Shown: piece by piece, positions 51,413-60,044 of the stretch | Layout: each line of letters starts with the position of its first letter | Position numbering within the stretch: the first letter of the stretch is position 1 | Assembly (NCBI GenBank): GCA_964247695.1 | Contig: CAXTVI010000020.1 | Coordinates: forward strand, 22,610 to 86,609 | Direction of reading: 5' to 3' | Length of the DNA stretch: 64,000 bases | Origin: Lichenicoccus sp964247695 | Lineage (GTDB): Bacteria > Pseudomonadota > Alphaproteobacteria > Acetobacterales > Acetobacteraceae | Notes under the pieces: model-generated | Database searches by the model: none | Seen by the model: only the letters and a program-made list of their open reading frames with translations | Told to the model about the DNA's origin: nothing | Made by a program: the position numbers and the translations under genes

Positions 51413-51875
51413 AACGATCATAAGCCTGGCTGGAAGGCTGGCACTCACACTGCCCCTGCTCGCGGTCTCGATCCCCGGCCACGCCATCACCCAGGTCGCG
51501 GGCCCCCTGATGATCGGCCCGTCGCATGGCGATGGCGACGACCAGGACCACGCCGCGCAGCTCTCCACCACGATCACCAACCAGGGCGGACTGCCCGACC
51601 GGCTGATCAACGCCACCTGCCCCGGCACCGGCCACATGGCGCTGCTCAACGGCAGCCTGCGGCAGTTCCCGAACGGCCAGTTCAACGGGCTGGACATTCC
51701 CGCCTCCAGCGATGGCCGCTACCAGCCGGTGCAGGCGGAATTCTCGCTGACCCAGGCGACCCAGCCGATGGTGCGCGGCGCGCTGGTGCCCTGTGCGCTG
51801 AGCTTCGCGCATGGCGGCCAGCGCATCGTGGTGTTCACGCTGGGCGTGCAGGAAAGCCAGACCAACGAGCCCTGA
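51399..51875 (+). CDS. Exported protein, possibly a divergent PCuAC/DUF461-like copper chaperone
   Basis: A 158-residue protein with a signal peptide (TIISLAGRLALTLPLLAVSIPGHA) and a single beta-domain. DDQDHAAQLSTTITNQGGLPDRLINATCPGTGHMALL and FSLTQATQPMVRGALVPCALSF resemble PCu(A)C chaperones in strand order. The canonical copper-binding HxM pair is not visible, so metal binding is doubtful. ATG 51399 has GGAGG at proper spacing. It overlaps thpR by 14 bp. Confidence 0.6.
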   Translation: MSLARTIISLAGRLALTLPLLAVSIPGHAITQVAGPLMIGPSHGDGDDQDHAAQLSTTITNQGGLPDRLINATCPGTGHMALLNGSLRQFPNGQFNGLDIPASSDGRYQPVQAEFSLTQATQPMVRGALVPCALSFAHGGQRIVVFTLGVQESQTNEP

Positions 51876-51891
51876 TCGCGGACAGATCGAC

Positions 51892-52578
51892 ATGTTCAGC
51901 CGCATCGTGGTGCTGACCGGCGCCGGGATCAGCCAGGAGAGCGGGCTGCATACCTTTCGCGACGCGGACGGGCTGTGGTCGCGGGTCCGCATCGAGGATG
52001 TCGCGACACCCGACGCCTTCGCGCGCGATCCGGCCCGGGTGCACGCCTTCTACAACGCGCGCCGGGCGCAGCTTGCATCGGTGCAACCCAATGCGGCGCA
52101 TCTGGCGTTGGCCCGGCTGGAGCGGGAGTTCCCGGGCGAGCTCCTGGTCGTCACCCAGAACATCGACGACCTGCACGAGCGCGCCGGCAGCGCGAAGCTG
52201 CTGCACATGCATGGCGAGCTGCGTCGCGTGCGCTGCACGGCCTGCGGGGCGGCGCTGCAATGGCGGGCCGACACCGGCGCCACGGTGCCCTGCCCGGCCT
52301 GCGGCGTGCCCGCGCTGCGTCCCGACGTGGTGTGGTTCGGCGAGATGCCGCTGCATATGCCGGCGATCGAGGCAGCACTGGAGAATTGCGACCTGTTCGT
52401 CTCGATCGGCACCTCCGGGACCGTCTATCCGGCCGCCGGCTTCGTGCATGCCGCGCGCGGCGCTCAGACCATCGAGCTCAATCTGGCGCCGGACCCGGAC
52501 AGCCACTTCGAGCGCTCCATCGAGGGGTTCGCCACCGCCACCGTCCCGCACCTGGTGGACGAACTGCTGCACGCTTGA
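51892..52578 (+). CDS. cobB: NAD-dependent protein deacylase (sirtuin class III, CobB)
   Basis: A 228-residue Sir2 enzyme. VLTGAGISQESG (NAD site), TQNIDDLH, catalytic H107 in HMHGELRR and the zinc cysteines C115, C118, C134 and C137 are seen. Y54 and R57 in FYNARR are the pair that lets CobB and SIRT5 accept succinyl and malonyl lysine, so desuccinylase activity is likely. It lies 16 bp after the preceding gene; a TTG start of the next gene overlaps its stop. Confidence 0.94.
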   Translation: MFSRIVVLTGAGISQESGLHTFRDADGLWSRVRIEDVATPDAFARDPARVHAFYNARRAQLASVQPNAAHLALARLEREFPGELLVVTQNIDDLHERAGSAKLLHMHGELRRVRCTACGAALQWRADTGATVPCPACGVPALRPDVVWFGEMPLHMPAIEAALENCDLFVSIGTSGTVYPAAGFVHAARGAQTIELNLAPDPDSHFERSIEGFATATVPHLVDELLHA

Positions 52579-53177
52579 GCGGGACCGACGAACTGGAGCG
52601 GCTGGTCGCCGAGGTGCGGGCCTGCCGGCACTGCGAGGCGCACCTGCCGCTGGGTCCGCGCCCGATCCTGCACGTCTCGCCGACCGCGCGCCTGCTGATC
52701 GCCAGCCAGGCACCTGGCACCAAGGTGCACGAAAAGGGGATCTCGTTCTGGGACCAGTCCGGCGAGCGGCTGCGCGGCTGGCTCGGCATCGGCAAGGAGA
52801 TCTTCTACGACACCAGCCGGGTCGCGATCCTGCCGATGGGGCTGTGCTATCCGGGCCGGCTGCCGCAAGGCGGCGACCGGCCGCCGAGGCCGGAATGCGC
52901 GCCGCTCTGGCGCGACCGGGTGCTGCGGCTGATGCCCGACATCCGGCTCACGCTGCTGATCGGCACCTACGCGCAGAACCACGTGCTCGGCCCGGGCGCG
53001 ATGACCGCACGGGTGCAGAACTTCCGCGACACCCTGCCGCGCCACTTCCCGCTGCCGCATCCCTCCTGGCGCACCGGCGTCTGGGAGACCCGCAACCCAT
53101 GGTTCCGCGAGATCGTGCTACCTGCGTTACAAGCAGAGGTGCGTTGCGCCCTGGACATGACAGGAGCACCGCCCTAA
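52575..53177 (+). CDS. Uracil-DNA glycosylase family protein
   Basis: A 200-residue protein. RACRHCEAHLPLGPRPIL with a Cys pair, then LIASQAPGTKVHEKGISFWDQSGERLRGWLGI, LCYPG and HPSWRTGVWETRNPW are family-4/5-type or uncharacterised UDG blocks. IGTYAQNH replaces the usual GNxA segment, so the precise activity is uncertain. The start is TTG 52575, overlapping the cobB stop (TTGA); no ATG fits. It ends the group tesA, thpR, chaperone, cobB. Confidence 0.82.
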   Translation: MSGTDELERLVAEVRACRHCEAHLPLGPRPILHVSPTARLLIASQAPGTKVHEKGISFWDQSGERLRGWLGIGKEIFYDTSRVAILPMGLCYPGRLPQGGDRPPRPECAPLWRDRVLRLMPDIRLTLLIGTYAQNHVLGPGAMTARVQNFRDTLPRHFPLPHPSWRTGVWETRNPWFREIVLPALQAEVRCALDMTGAPP

Positions 53178-53186
53178 ACGCGGGGC

Positions 53187-54857
53187 GTGAAGACGCTGTC
53201 TAGATTTCTGGCCTTGTTGCTTGTCCTCGCCGTTCCGGTCGCGGGGCAGGCCGCATCGACCGCCTGCGGCACCGTGGTGCTTCCGCCCGGCCTCGGCGTG
53301 ACGGCCCCGGCTTCCGTCACCTCGCTGAACCCGCTGCTGTCCAACTCGGAATACAATTCCGAGGTGTTCGACCAGATCTACCGCCCGCTGGTCTCGCTGG
53401 ACCGGCATCTCGATTTCGATCCGGCGCGCAGCCTCGCTTCGGCGGCGGTTACCCAGGATGGCGGCCATAGCTGGCGCTTCACCATCAAGCCCTGGCTGTG
53501 GTCGGACGGAGTGCCGCTCACCCCAGCCGATGTCGTGTTCACCCTCGGCCTGATCCAGCGCCTGGGGCCGGCGTACGTGCACTACGGCGTCGGCGGCATC
53601 CCGGACTACTTCCAGGACGTGCGCGCGACCGGTCCGCACGAGGTCACCCTGACCCTCAACCATGCAGTCAACCCGGACTGGTTCCTGCGGCTTGGCCTGG
53701 CTGGCCTTCCCGTGCTGCCCGAGCATGTCTATCGCGACCTGAGCCTGCGCGACATGCGCATGCGCCAGACCGACCCGAGTCTGTTCCGGGTGTCCGATGG
53801 TCCGTTCCTGCTCGGCGAGTTCGTGGTGGGACGATACATCTTGCTGGTGCCGAACCCGCTCTATGGCGGCACCAGGCCGACGCTGAAGCGCCTGGTGATC
53901 GATTTCCTCGAGGGCGGCGATCCGCTGCAGGCGCTGCGTTCCGGCGAGACCGACGCTGCGAATATTCCGTTCCCGCTCTGGAATCTCGCGACCTCGCTGC
54001 CCAACCTGCGCACGATCAGGCTGGGTGGTTCGTTCAGTTACGACGCGATGATCCTGAATTTTCGCAGCCGCAGCGCGCCCTTCCTGCGCGACGTGCGGGT
54101 GCGGAAGGCGATGGCGCTTGCCATCGACCAGCAGGAGATCAGGTCGCTCGTGTATCACGGCCAGTCGACGCCGATCCATGGGCCGGTGCCCCCGGCGATG
54201 ACCGGCTTCCTGTCGCCGCGCGCCAGAGCCGGCTATCCCTTGCTGCAATACGCGCCCGACCGGGCCCGGGCGATGCTTGACGCTGCCGGCTGGCATCCGG
54301 GGCCGGACGGCATCCGCGTCAAGGACGGCAGGCGACTGCAGTTCGAGGACGAGGCAACCTCGGGAACGGCCAGCGCGCTGATCTATCTCCAGATCGTGCA
54401 ACGCAATCTTGCCGCTGTCGGTATCGGGATGGATATCCGCGCGGTCGAGTTCAACGAGATGATCTCGACCATGATGGGTAACGGCCATGACTGGAACACC
54501 GGCGTGATCGGCTGGAGCGTCAATGGATTTCCGGACAGCCAGCAATTCTTCTCCTCGAACGGGGCGCAGAACTTCGGTCATTACGAAAACAAGAAGATGG
54601 ACGCGCTGAACCAGGCCGTGGTGGTCGCGGCGGGACACGAGGCGCTGGACGCGGCGCAGGATTTCGCCGCCGAGCAGCAGCCGTTCATCTTCCTGCCAAG
54701 CGGCGAGGTGTCTCTGCTCTCGCGGCCGGAACTGCACGGCCTCGCCGACATGATAAGCCCGAATGGCGCCTGGTCGCCGGAGTTGCTGACGCTGTCGGGC
54801 AGCATGGCATGTCCGTCGAGGGTTGCAGCTGCTACCACACGGTTGGGCGCGCAGTGA
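53187..54857 (+). CDS. ABC peptide-type substrate-binding protein 1 of 3
   Basis: Periplasmic binding protein, 556 residues (SBP_bac_5, as in oligopeptide/nickel uptake). Signal peptide TLSRFLALLLVLAVPVAGQA. SLNPLLSNSEYNSEVFDQIYRPL is the N-terminal ligand lobe, and WRFTIKPWLWSDGVPLTPADVVF the usual mid motif. It has no lipobox. A cysteine pair, CGTVVLP near residue 27 and DMAC-like SMACPS near the C-terminus, may tie the ends together. The start is GTG 53187 with a weak Shine-Dalgarno sequence. Its stop overlaps the GTG of the next paralogue (GTGA). Confidence 0.88.
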   Translation: MKTLSRFLALLLVLAVPVAGQAASTACGTVVLPPGLGVTAPASVTSLNPLLSNSEYNSEVFDQIYRPLVSLDRHLDFDPARSLASAAVTQDGGHSWRFTIKPWLWSDGVPLTPADVVFTLGLIQRLGPAYVHYGVGGIPDYFQDVRATGPHEVTLTLNHAVNPDWFLRLGLAGLPVLPEHVYRDLSLRDMRMRQTDPSLFRVSDGPFLLGEFVVGRYILLVPNPLYGGTRPTLKRLVIDFLEGGDPLQALRSGETDAANIPFPLWNLATSLPNLRTIRLGGSFSYDAMILNFRSRSAPFLRDVRVRKAMALAIDQQEIRSLVYHGQSTPIHGPVPPAMTGFLSPRARAGYPLLQYAPDRARAMLDAAGWHPGPDGIRVKDGRRLQFEDEATSGTASALIYLQIVQRNLAAVGIGMDIRAVEFNEMISTMMGNGHDWNTGVIGWSVNGFPDSQQFFSSNGAQNFGHYENKKMDALNQAVVVAAGHEALDAAQDFAAEQQPFIFLPSGEVSLLSRPELHGLADMISPNGAWSPELLTLSGSMACPSRVAAATTRLGAQ

Positions 54858-56524
54858 GAGTGCGAGACCCGCTCAGGATTGGTGCAATGCTGCTGTGCGC
54901 GATCCTGCTCGGGGGCGCCGCCCGCGTCCAGACCTGCGGCACCGTCGTGCTGCCGGCCGGGCTCGGCCAGAACCAGCCACAGGCGGTCACCTCGCTGAAC
55001 CCGCTCCTGACCAACTCGATCTACAACCAGGAGGTGATCTACCAGATCTACCGCCCGCTGATCTGGCTGGATCGGCATCTCGACTACGATCCGGCCCTCA
55101 GTCTCGCGTCGGCGGTGGTGACTCCGGACGGCGGCCATACCTGGCGCTTCACCATCAAGCCGTGGCAGTGGTCGGACGGCGTGCCGGTCACCACAGCCGA
55201 CGTGCTGTTCACCTTCGACCTGATCCGCCGGCTCGGCCCCGCCTATGTCGGCTACGGCACCGGCGGCATCCCGGACTACATCCAGGACGTACGTGCGACG
55301 GGTCCGCACGAAGTCACCGTGACGCTCAACCATGCGGTAAACCCCGACTGGTTCCTGCGACTTGGCCTCGGAAACGGGATCAAGATCCTGCCCGAGCATA
55401 TCTACCGCTCCCTGAGCCTGCGCGAGATGCGCATGCGGCAGACCGACCCCGACCTCTTCAGGGTGTCGGACGGGCCGTTCGTGATCGAGGATTTCAGCGT
55501 CGGGCGGCACATCACCCTGATACCGAACCCGCTCTATGGCGGCACCAGGCCGAAGATAAGCCGGCTGGTGATCGACTTCCTCGAAGGCGGCAATGCGCTG
55601 CAGGCGCTGCGCTCCGGCGAGATCGATGCTGCCGACATTCCATTCAACCTCTGGAACCTGGCCACGGCGCTGCCCAACCTGCGCACGATCAAGCTCGACG
55701 GTCCGTTCGGCTACATGTCCGTCATCATGAATTTTCGCAGCCGGAGCGCGTCGTTCCTGCGCGACGTGCGGGTGCGACAGGCGATCGCGCTGGCGATCGA
55801 CCAGCGCGAGATCATCTCGCTCGCCTATCACGGCCAGTCGACCCCGATCCACGGGCCGGTGCCTCCCGCGATCATCGGGTTCCTTTCGCCGCGAGCCCGC
55901 GCCGGATACCCCTCGCTGCAGTATGCGCCGGAGCGCGCGCGGGCGCTGCTCGACGCCGCCGGCTGGCATCCCGGACCGGACGGCATCCGCGCCAAGGACG
56001 GCAGGCGACTGCAGTTCACCATCGAGGTGTCGTCGGGCGCGATCGATCGCTTCATCGAACTGCAGGTGGCGCAACGCAATCTCGCCGCCGTCGGCATCGG
56101 CATCGACATACGCGGGGTCGAGTTCAACGAGCTGTATGCGACGCTGCAGGGCAACGGCCATGACTGGAACAGCATTGTGCTGGGCTGGACCATCGAGGCC
56201 TATCCCGACAGCCAGGAGTTCTTCTCGGCGGACGGCGCGCAGAATTTCGGTCATTACGAAGACAAGCGGATGGATGCCCTGAACGAGGCGGTGGTCACGA
56301 CCGCCGGTTCCCAGGCGCTCGACGAGGCGCAGGACTACGCCGCCGGGCAGCAGCCCTTCATCTTCCTGCCGACCGGCGCGATCTCGCTGCTGGCCCGGCC
56401 CGGGTTGCACGGGCTGCACGACATGGCGAGCCCGACTGGCACATGGTCGCCGGAACTGCTGAGTTTGTCGGGCGACATGGCCTGCCCCGCACAGACCGCG
56501 TCCGCCACGGCCTCTACGCGTTGA
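54854..56524 (+). CDS. ABC peptide-type substrate-binding protein 2 of 3
   Basis: Paralogue of the preceding gene (556 residues), well conserved through most blocks, with TSLNPLLTNSIYNQEVIYQI and HTWRFTIKPWQWSDG. Signal peptide IGAMLLCAILLGGAARVQ. The Cys pair is kept (TCGTVVLP and GDMACPA). Start GTG 54854 overlaps the previous stop. The ligand-binding residues differ from SBP 1 in several places (for example IEVSSGAIDRFIELQ against EDEATSGTASALIYLQ), so they may have diverged in specificity. Confidence 0.88.
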   Translation: MRVRDPLRIGAMLLCAILLGGAARVQTCGTVVLPAGLGQNQPQAVTSLNPLLTNSIYNQEVIYQIYRPLIWLDRHLDYDPALSLASAVVTPDGGHTWRFTIKPWQWSDGVPVTTADVLFTFDLIRRLGPAYVGYGTGGIPDYIQDVRATGPHEVTVTLNHAVNPDWFLRLGLGNGIKILPEHIYRSLSLREMRMRQTDPDLFRVSDGPFVIEDFSVGRHITLIPNPLYGGTRPKISRLVIDFLEGGNALQALRSGEIDAADIPFNLWNLATALPNLRTIKLDGPFGYMSVIMNFRSRSASFLRDVRVRQAIALAIDQREIISLAYHGQSTPIHGPVPPAIIGFLSPRARAGYPSLQYAPERARALLDAAGWHPGPDGIRAKDGRRLQFTIEVSSGAIDRFIELQVAQRNLAAVGIGIDIRGVEFNELYATLQGNGHDWNSIVLGWTIEAYPDSQEFFSADGAQNFGHYEDKRMDALNEAVVTTAGSQALDEAQDYAAGQQPFIFLPTGAISLLARPGLHGLHDMASPTGTWSPELLSLSGDMACPAQTASATASTR

Positions 56525-58173
56525 GCGTCCCGCACGCGCACACGACCGGCGCGATGCTGGCGGCGGCGCTGCTCTGCGCCGCCGCCGCCCCCGCGCAGAC
56601 CTGCGGCACCGTGGTGCTGCCCTCCGGCCTCGGGCAGGCCGATCCGCAGGCGGTGAGTTCGCTGAACCCGCTGCTCACCAGCCTCACCTACAACACGCAG
56701 GTCATGCAGCAGATCTACCGGCCCCTGATCTGGCTCGACCGCAACGTGAACTACGATCCGGAGCTCAGCCTTGCGTCGGCGGCGACGACCTCCGATGGCG
56801 GCCGCACCTGGCACTTCGCCATCAAGCCGTGGCGCTGGTCGGACGGCGTGCCGGTAACCGCGGGCGACGTGCTGTTCACCCTCGAGACGATCCGCCGGCT
56901 CGGTCCCGCCTATGTCAGCTACGGGATCGGCGGCATTCCGAACTTTATCGCGGACGTTCGCAGCGACGGCCCGCACGAGCTCACCCTGGTCCTCGACCGG
57001 CGCGTCAACCCGGACTGGTTCATGCGCACCGGGCTCAACCTCCTGTTCGTGCTGCCCGAGCATGCCTATCGCGGCCTGACGCTGGAGCAGATGCGCATGC
57101 GACAGACCGACCCGAGCCTGTTCCGGGTTTCGGACGGCCCGTTCGTGCTGGAGGATTTCGTGGTCGGCCGACACCTCACGCTGGTGCCGAACCCGCTCTA
57201 CGGCGGCACCAGGCCCGCGATCCGCCGGCTGGTGGTGGATTTCCTCGAAGGCGGCTCGCCGCTGCAGGCCTTGCGGGCCGGCGAGATCGATGCCGCCGAC
57301 ATTCCGTTCCGGCTGTGGGACCTCGCCCGTGCGCTGCCCGGCCTCGTCACCACGAAGCTCGACGGGCCGTTCGGCTACATGGTGCTGTACCTGAACATGC
57401 GCAGCGGAACCGCGCCGTTCCTGCGCGACGTGCGGGTGCGCCAAGCCATCGCCCTGGCCCTCGACCAGCAGGAGATGATCGCGCTGGCCTGGCATGGGCA
57501 GGCCCACGAGATCCACGGCCCGGTGCCCCCGGCGATGACCGGCTTCCTGTCCAAGGCCGCGCGCGATGGCTATCCGTCGCTGCGGCACGACCCGGCGCGG
57601 GCCCGCGTGTTGCTCGACGAAGCCGGCTGGCATCGCGGCGCAGACGGCATACGCACGAAGAACGGCCATGCGCTGCGTTTCTCGATCGGCGTCTCCGCCG
57701 GCGTGGTCGACCGGCTGATCGAGTTGCAGGTGGCGCAGCGCGACCTCGCCGCGGTCGGCATCGCGATCGACCTGCGGGGGCTCGAATTCAACGACCTGTT
57801 CGCGACGCTGGAAGGCAACGGCCATGACTGGGACAGCAACATGATCGGCGAGACCATCGAGGGCTACCCGGATGGCCAGCAATATTTCTCCTCCGACGGC
57901 TCCGCGAACTACGGCCACTACGAGGATGCGCGGCTGGACGCGCTCAACCGCGCCGTGCAGAGCGACGCCGGACAGGAGGCGCTGGACGCGGCGCAGGACG
58001 ACACGGCCGCGCAGCAGCCGGTGATCTTCCTGCCGGACGGCGCGATCTCGCTGCTGGCGCGTCCCGGCTTGCACGGGCTGCACGAGATGGAGAGCCCGCT
58101 CGGCTCCTGGTCGCCGGAGCTGCTGTCCCTGTCAGGCGACATGGCCTGTGCCGCGCACGCGGCAGCCCGGTGA
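56521..58173 (+). CDS. ABC peptide-type substrate-binding protein 3 of 3
   Basis: Third paralogue (550 residues) with SSLNPLLTSLTYNTQVMQQI and WHFAIKPWRWSDGVPVTAGD. The signal peptide is AMLAAALLCAAAAPAQ. The Cys pair is kept (TCGTVVLPSG and GDMACAA). Start TTG 56521 overlaps the previous stop (TTGA). The permease gene follows 10 bp later, so all three precede one transporter core. Alternatives: the three may feed different ligands into the same permease. Confidence 0.88.
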   Translation: MSVPHAHTTGAMLAAALLCAAAAPAQTCGTVVLPSGLGQADPQAVSSLNPLLTSLTYNTQVMQQIYRPLIWLDRNVNYDPELSLASAATTSDGGRTWHFAIKPWRWSDGVPVTAGDVLFTLETIRRLGPAYVSYGIGGIPNFIADVRSDGPHELTLVLDRRVNPDWFMRTGLNLLFVLPEHAYRGLTLEQMRMRQTDPSLFRVSDGPFVLEDFVVGRHLTLVPNPLYGGTRPAIRRLVVDFLEGGSPLQALRAGEIDAADIPFRLWDLARALPGLVTTKLDGPFGYMVLYLNMRSGTAPFLRDVRVRQAIALALDQQEMIALAWHGQAHEIHGPVPPAMTGFLSKAARDGYPSLRHDPARARVLLDEAGWHRGADGIRTKNGHALRFSIGVSAGVVDRLIELQVAQRDLAAVGIAIDLRGLEFNDLFATLEGNGHDWDSNMIGETIEGYPDGQQYFSSDGSANYGHYEDARLDALNRAVQSDAGQEALDAAQDDTAAQQPVIFLPDGAISLLARPGLHGLHEMESPLGSWSPELLSLSGDMACAAHAAAR

Positions 58174-58183
58174 AGGTCCGCTG

Positions 58184-59158
58184 ATGCGCATCCATGTGAC
58201 ACGCATTTTCTGGGGCATAGGCCGCAAGCTGGGCAGCGCCGCGCTGTCGCTGGCCATCCTGATCACGCTGACCTTCGTGCTGGTGCACGTGGCCCCTGGC
58301 AGCCCGGTGTACCAGATCCTCGGCCCGAAGGCGTCGCCGGCCTCGATCCGCGAGCTCAACCACGCGCTCGGCCTCGACCTGCCGTTCTGGCAGCAATATT
58401 TCCGCTGGTGGCTCGACCTCGCGCACGGCCAGCTCGGCACCTCCTACGCGGTGGAGCGCCCGGTCGGCAGCCTGATCGTCAGCTACGAGCTCAACACGCT
58501 GGCGCTGCAGATCGTCTCGCTGGTCGCCAGCCTGCTGATCGCCTTTGCACTCGGGCTCGCGCACGGCGTGTATTACGACCGCATGCCGGGCCGCGTGATC
58601 GGCGGGCTGGAGCTCGCCTTGTATGCGCTGCCGTCGTTCTTCAGCGGCACCCTGCTGATCCTGTTCTTCTCGATGCGGCTGGGCTGGTTCCCGGCCGGCG
58701 GCCTGGAGAACCTGCGCCTCGCGCACCAGACCATCGCGTCCAACGCCCTGCACATGGCGCTGCCCGCCGTCACCATCGTGCTGCTGACGATCCCGGTGCT
58801 GTCGCGCTACTTCGCGCAGTCGGTGCATGAGGAGCTCGGCCGCGACTACGTGCGCTCCGCCGCGGCGCGCGGCGCGTCGCCGGCGCGCATCCTGATGCAT
58901 CACGTGATCCGCAACGCGCTGCGCCCGCTGGTCACCGTGCTCGGCCTGTCGCTGCCCTCGATCTTCGCGGGCGGCGTCGTGGTCGAGACGGTGTTCGCCT
59001 ATCCCGGCCTGGGCTGGCTGCTCTGGCGGTCGGCGCTGGCGCAGGACTACCCGGTGCTGATCGGCATCGTGCTGGTGATCGGCATCCTGACCGTGCTGGG
59101 CAACCTGCTGGCCGACATCGTCAACACGCTGCTCGATCCGAGGACAGGTTATGCTTGA
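58184..59158 (+). CDS. ABC transporter permease (DppB/OppB type)
   Basis: A 324-residue inner-membrane permease with six helices. GSAALSLAILITLTFVLVHVAPGSP is helix 1, followed by the large periplasmic loop and the BPD_transp_1 motif EELGRDYVRSAAARGASPARIL (EAA loop). PSIFAGGVVVETVFAYPGLGWL is typical of DppB. ATG 58184 has AAGG upstream. It overlaps the next permease by 8 bp. Confidence 0.92.
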   Translation: MRIHVTRIFWGIGRKLGSAALSLAILITLTFVLVHVAPGSPVYQILGPKASPASIRELNHALGLDLPFWQQYFRWWLDLAHGQLGTSYAVERPVGSLIVSYELNTLALQIVSLVASLLIAFALGLAHGVYYDRMPGRVIGGLELALYALPSFFSGTLLILFFSMRLGWFPAGGLENLRLAHQTIASNALHMALPAVTIVLLTIPVLSRYFAQSVHEELGRDYVRSAAARGASPARILMHHVIRNALRPLVTVLGLSLPSIFAGGVVVETVFAYPGLGWLLWRSALAQDYPVLIGIVLVIGILTVLGNLLADIVNTLLDPRTGYA

Positions 59159-60044
59159 CGCCACGCAGCAACCGGCGCCGGCCCACTCCGCTCCCGTGCC
59201 CCTCGGCGCCTCCTCGTACCTGGCACGGCTGCTGCGGCTGCCCGGCGGCAATGCGACGCTTGCCACGGGACTGGCACTCGCCGCAGTGATCCTGCTCGCG
59301 TCGGGCATCGGCCCGGCGCTATACGGCCGCGATCCGTTCGCGCTGCATACCGCGAGCGTGCTCGCCGGCCCCAGCGGCACGTATCCGTTCGGCACCGACG
59401 ACCTCGGCCGCAACGCCTTTGCCCGGTTGCTGGTGGCCGGCCGCTCGACGCTCTACGTGGCGCTGCCCGCCACGCTGGTCGCCTTTGTCGTCGGCACGCT
59501 TTATGGCCTCGTCTCCGGGCTCGGCCCGCGCCTGCTCGACCAGGCGCTGATGCGGCTGCTCGACGCGGTGCTGGCGCTGCCCGGGCTGGTGGTGCTGATC
59601 TTCTTCGGCGCCATCGTGCCGCTCAACACCGGCAGCCTGATCCTGCTGCTCGGCCTGATCTCCTGGCCGTCGCTGGCGCGCCTGGTGCGCAACGAGACAC
59701 TGGCGCAGCGTGACCGCGATTTCGTGCATGCCTCGCGTCAGCTCGGCGGCGGCCTCGCGCATATCGCCGGCACCCACCTGCTGCGGGTGATGGCGCCGGT
59801 GCTGGTGGTGAATTTCACCTTCCTGGTCGGCGACATGATCTTCGCGCTCTCGGCGCTGTCGTTCCTCGGCCTGGGCGTGCAGCCGCCGCACACAAGCTGG
59901 GGCGGCCTGCTGCAGGAGGGCCTCGACCTGGTGGCGCTCGATGCCTGGTGGCTGATCGTGCCACCCGGACTGATGATCTTTGCCGCGATGCTGGCCACCT
60001 CGTTGATCGGCCAGGGTCTGCTGGCGCGTGGAGGCACGAGATGA
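59151..60044 (+). CDS. ABC transporter permease (DppC/OppC type)
   Basis: A 297-residue second permease. NATLATGLALAAVILLASGIGPAL is helix 1; then YPFGTDDLGRNAFARLLVAGRSTLYV, the OppC N-terminal motif. LAQRDRDFVHASRQLGGGLAHIAGTHLL is the EAA loop, and VNFTFLVGDMIFALSALSFLGLGVQPP is near the end. The ATPase start overlaps its stop by 4 bp. Confidence 0.92.
   Translation: MLDATQQPAPAHSAPVPLGASSYLARLLRLPGGNATLATGLALAAVILLASGIGPALYGRDPFALHTASVLAGPSGTYPFGTDDLGRNAFARLLVAGRSTLYVALPATLVAFVVGTLYGLVSGLGPRLLDQALMRLLDAVLALPGLVVLIFFGAIVPLNTGSLILLLGLISWPSLARLVRNETLAQRDRDFVHASRQLGGGLAHIAGTHLLRVMAPVLVVNFTFLVGDMIFALSALSFLGLGVQPPHTSWGGLLQEGLDLVALDAWWLIVPPGLMIFAAMLATSLIGQGLLARGGTR

Noticed and set aside
53187..58173. 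Triple SBP genes as an assembly artefact
   Set aside because: The copies differ throughout, including pocket residues and signal peptides, and each has its own start overlap.
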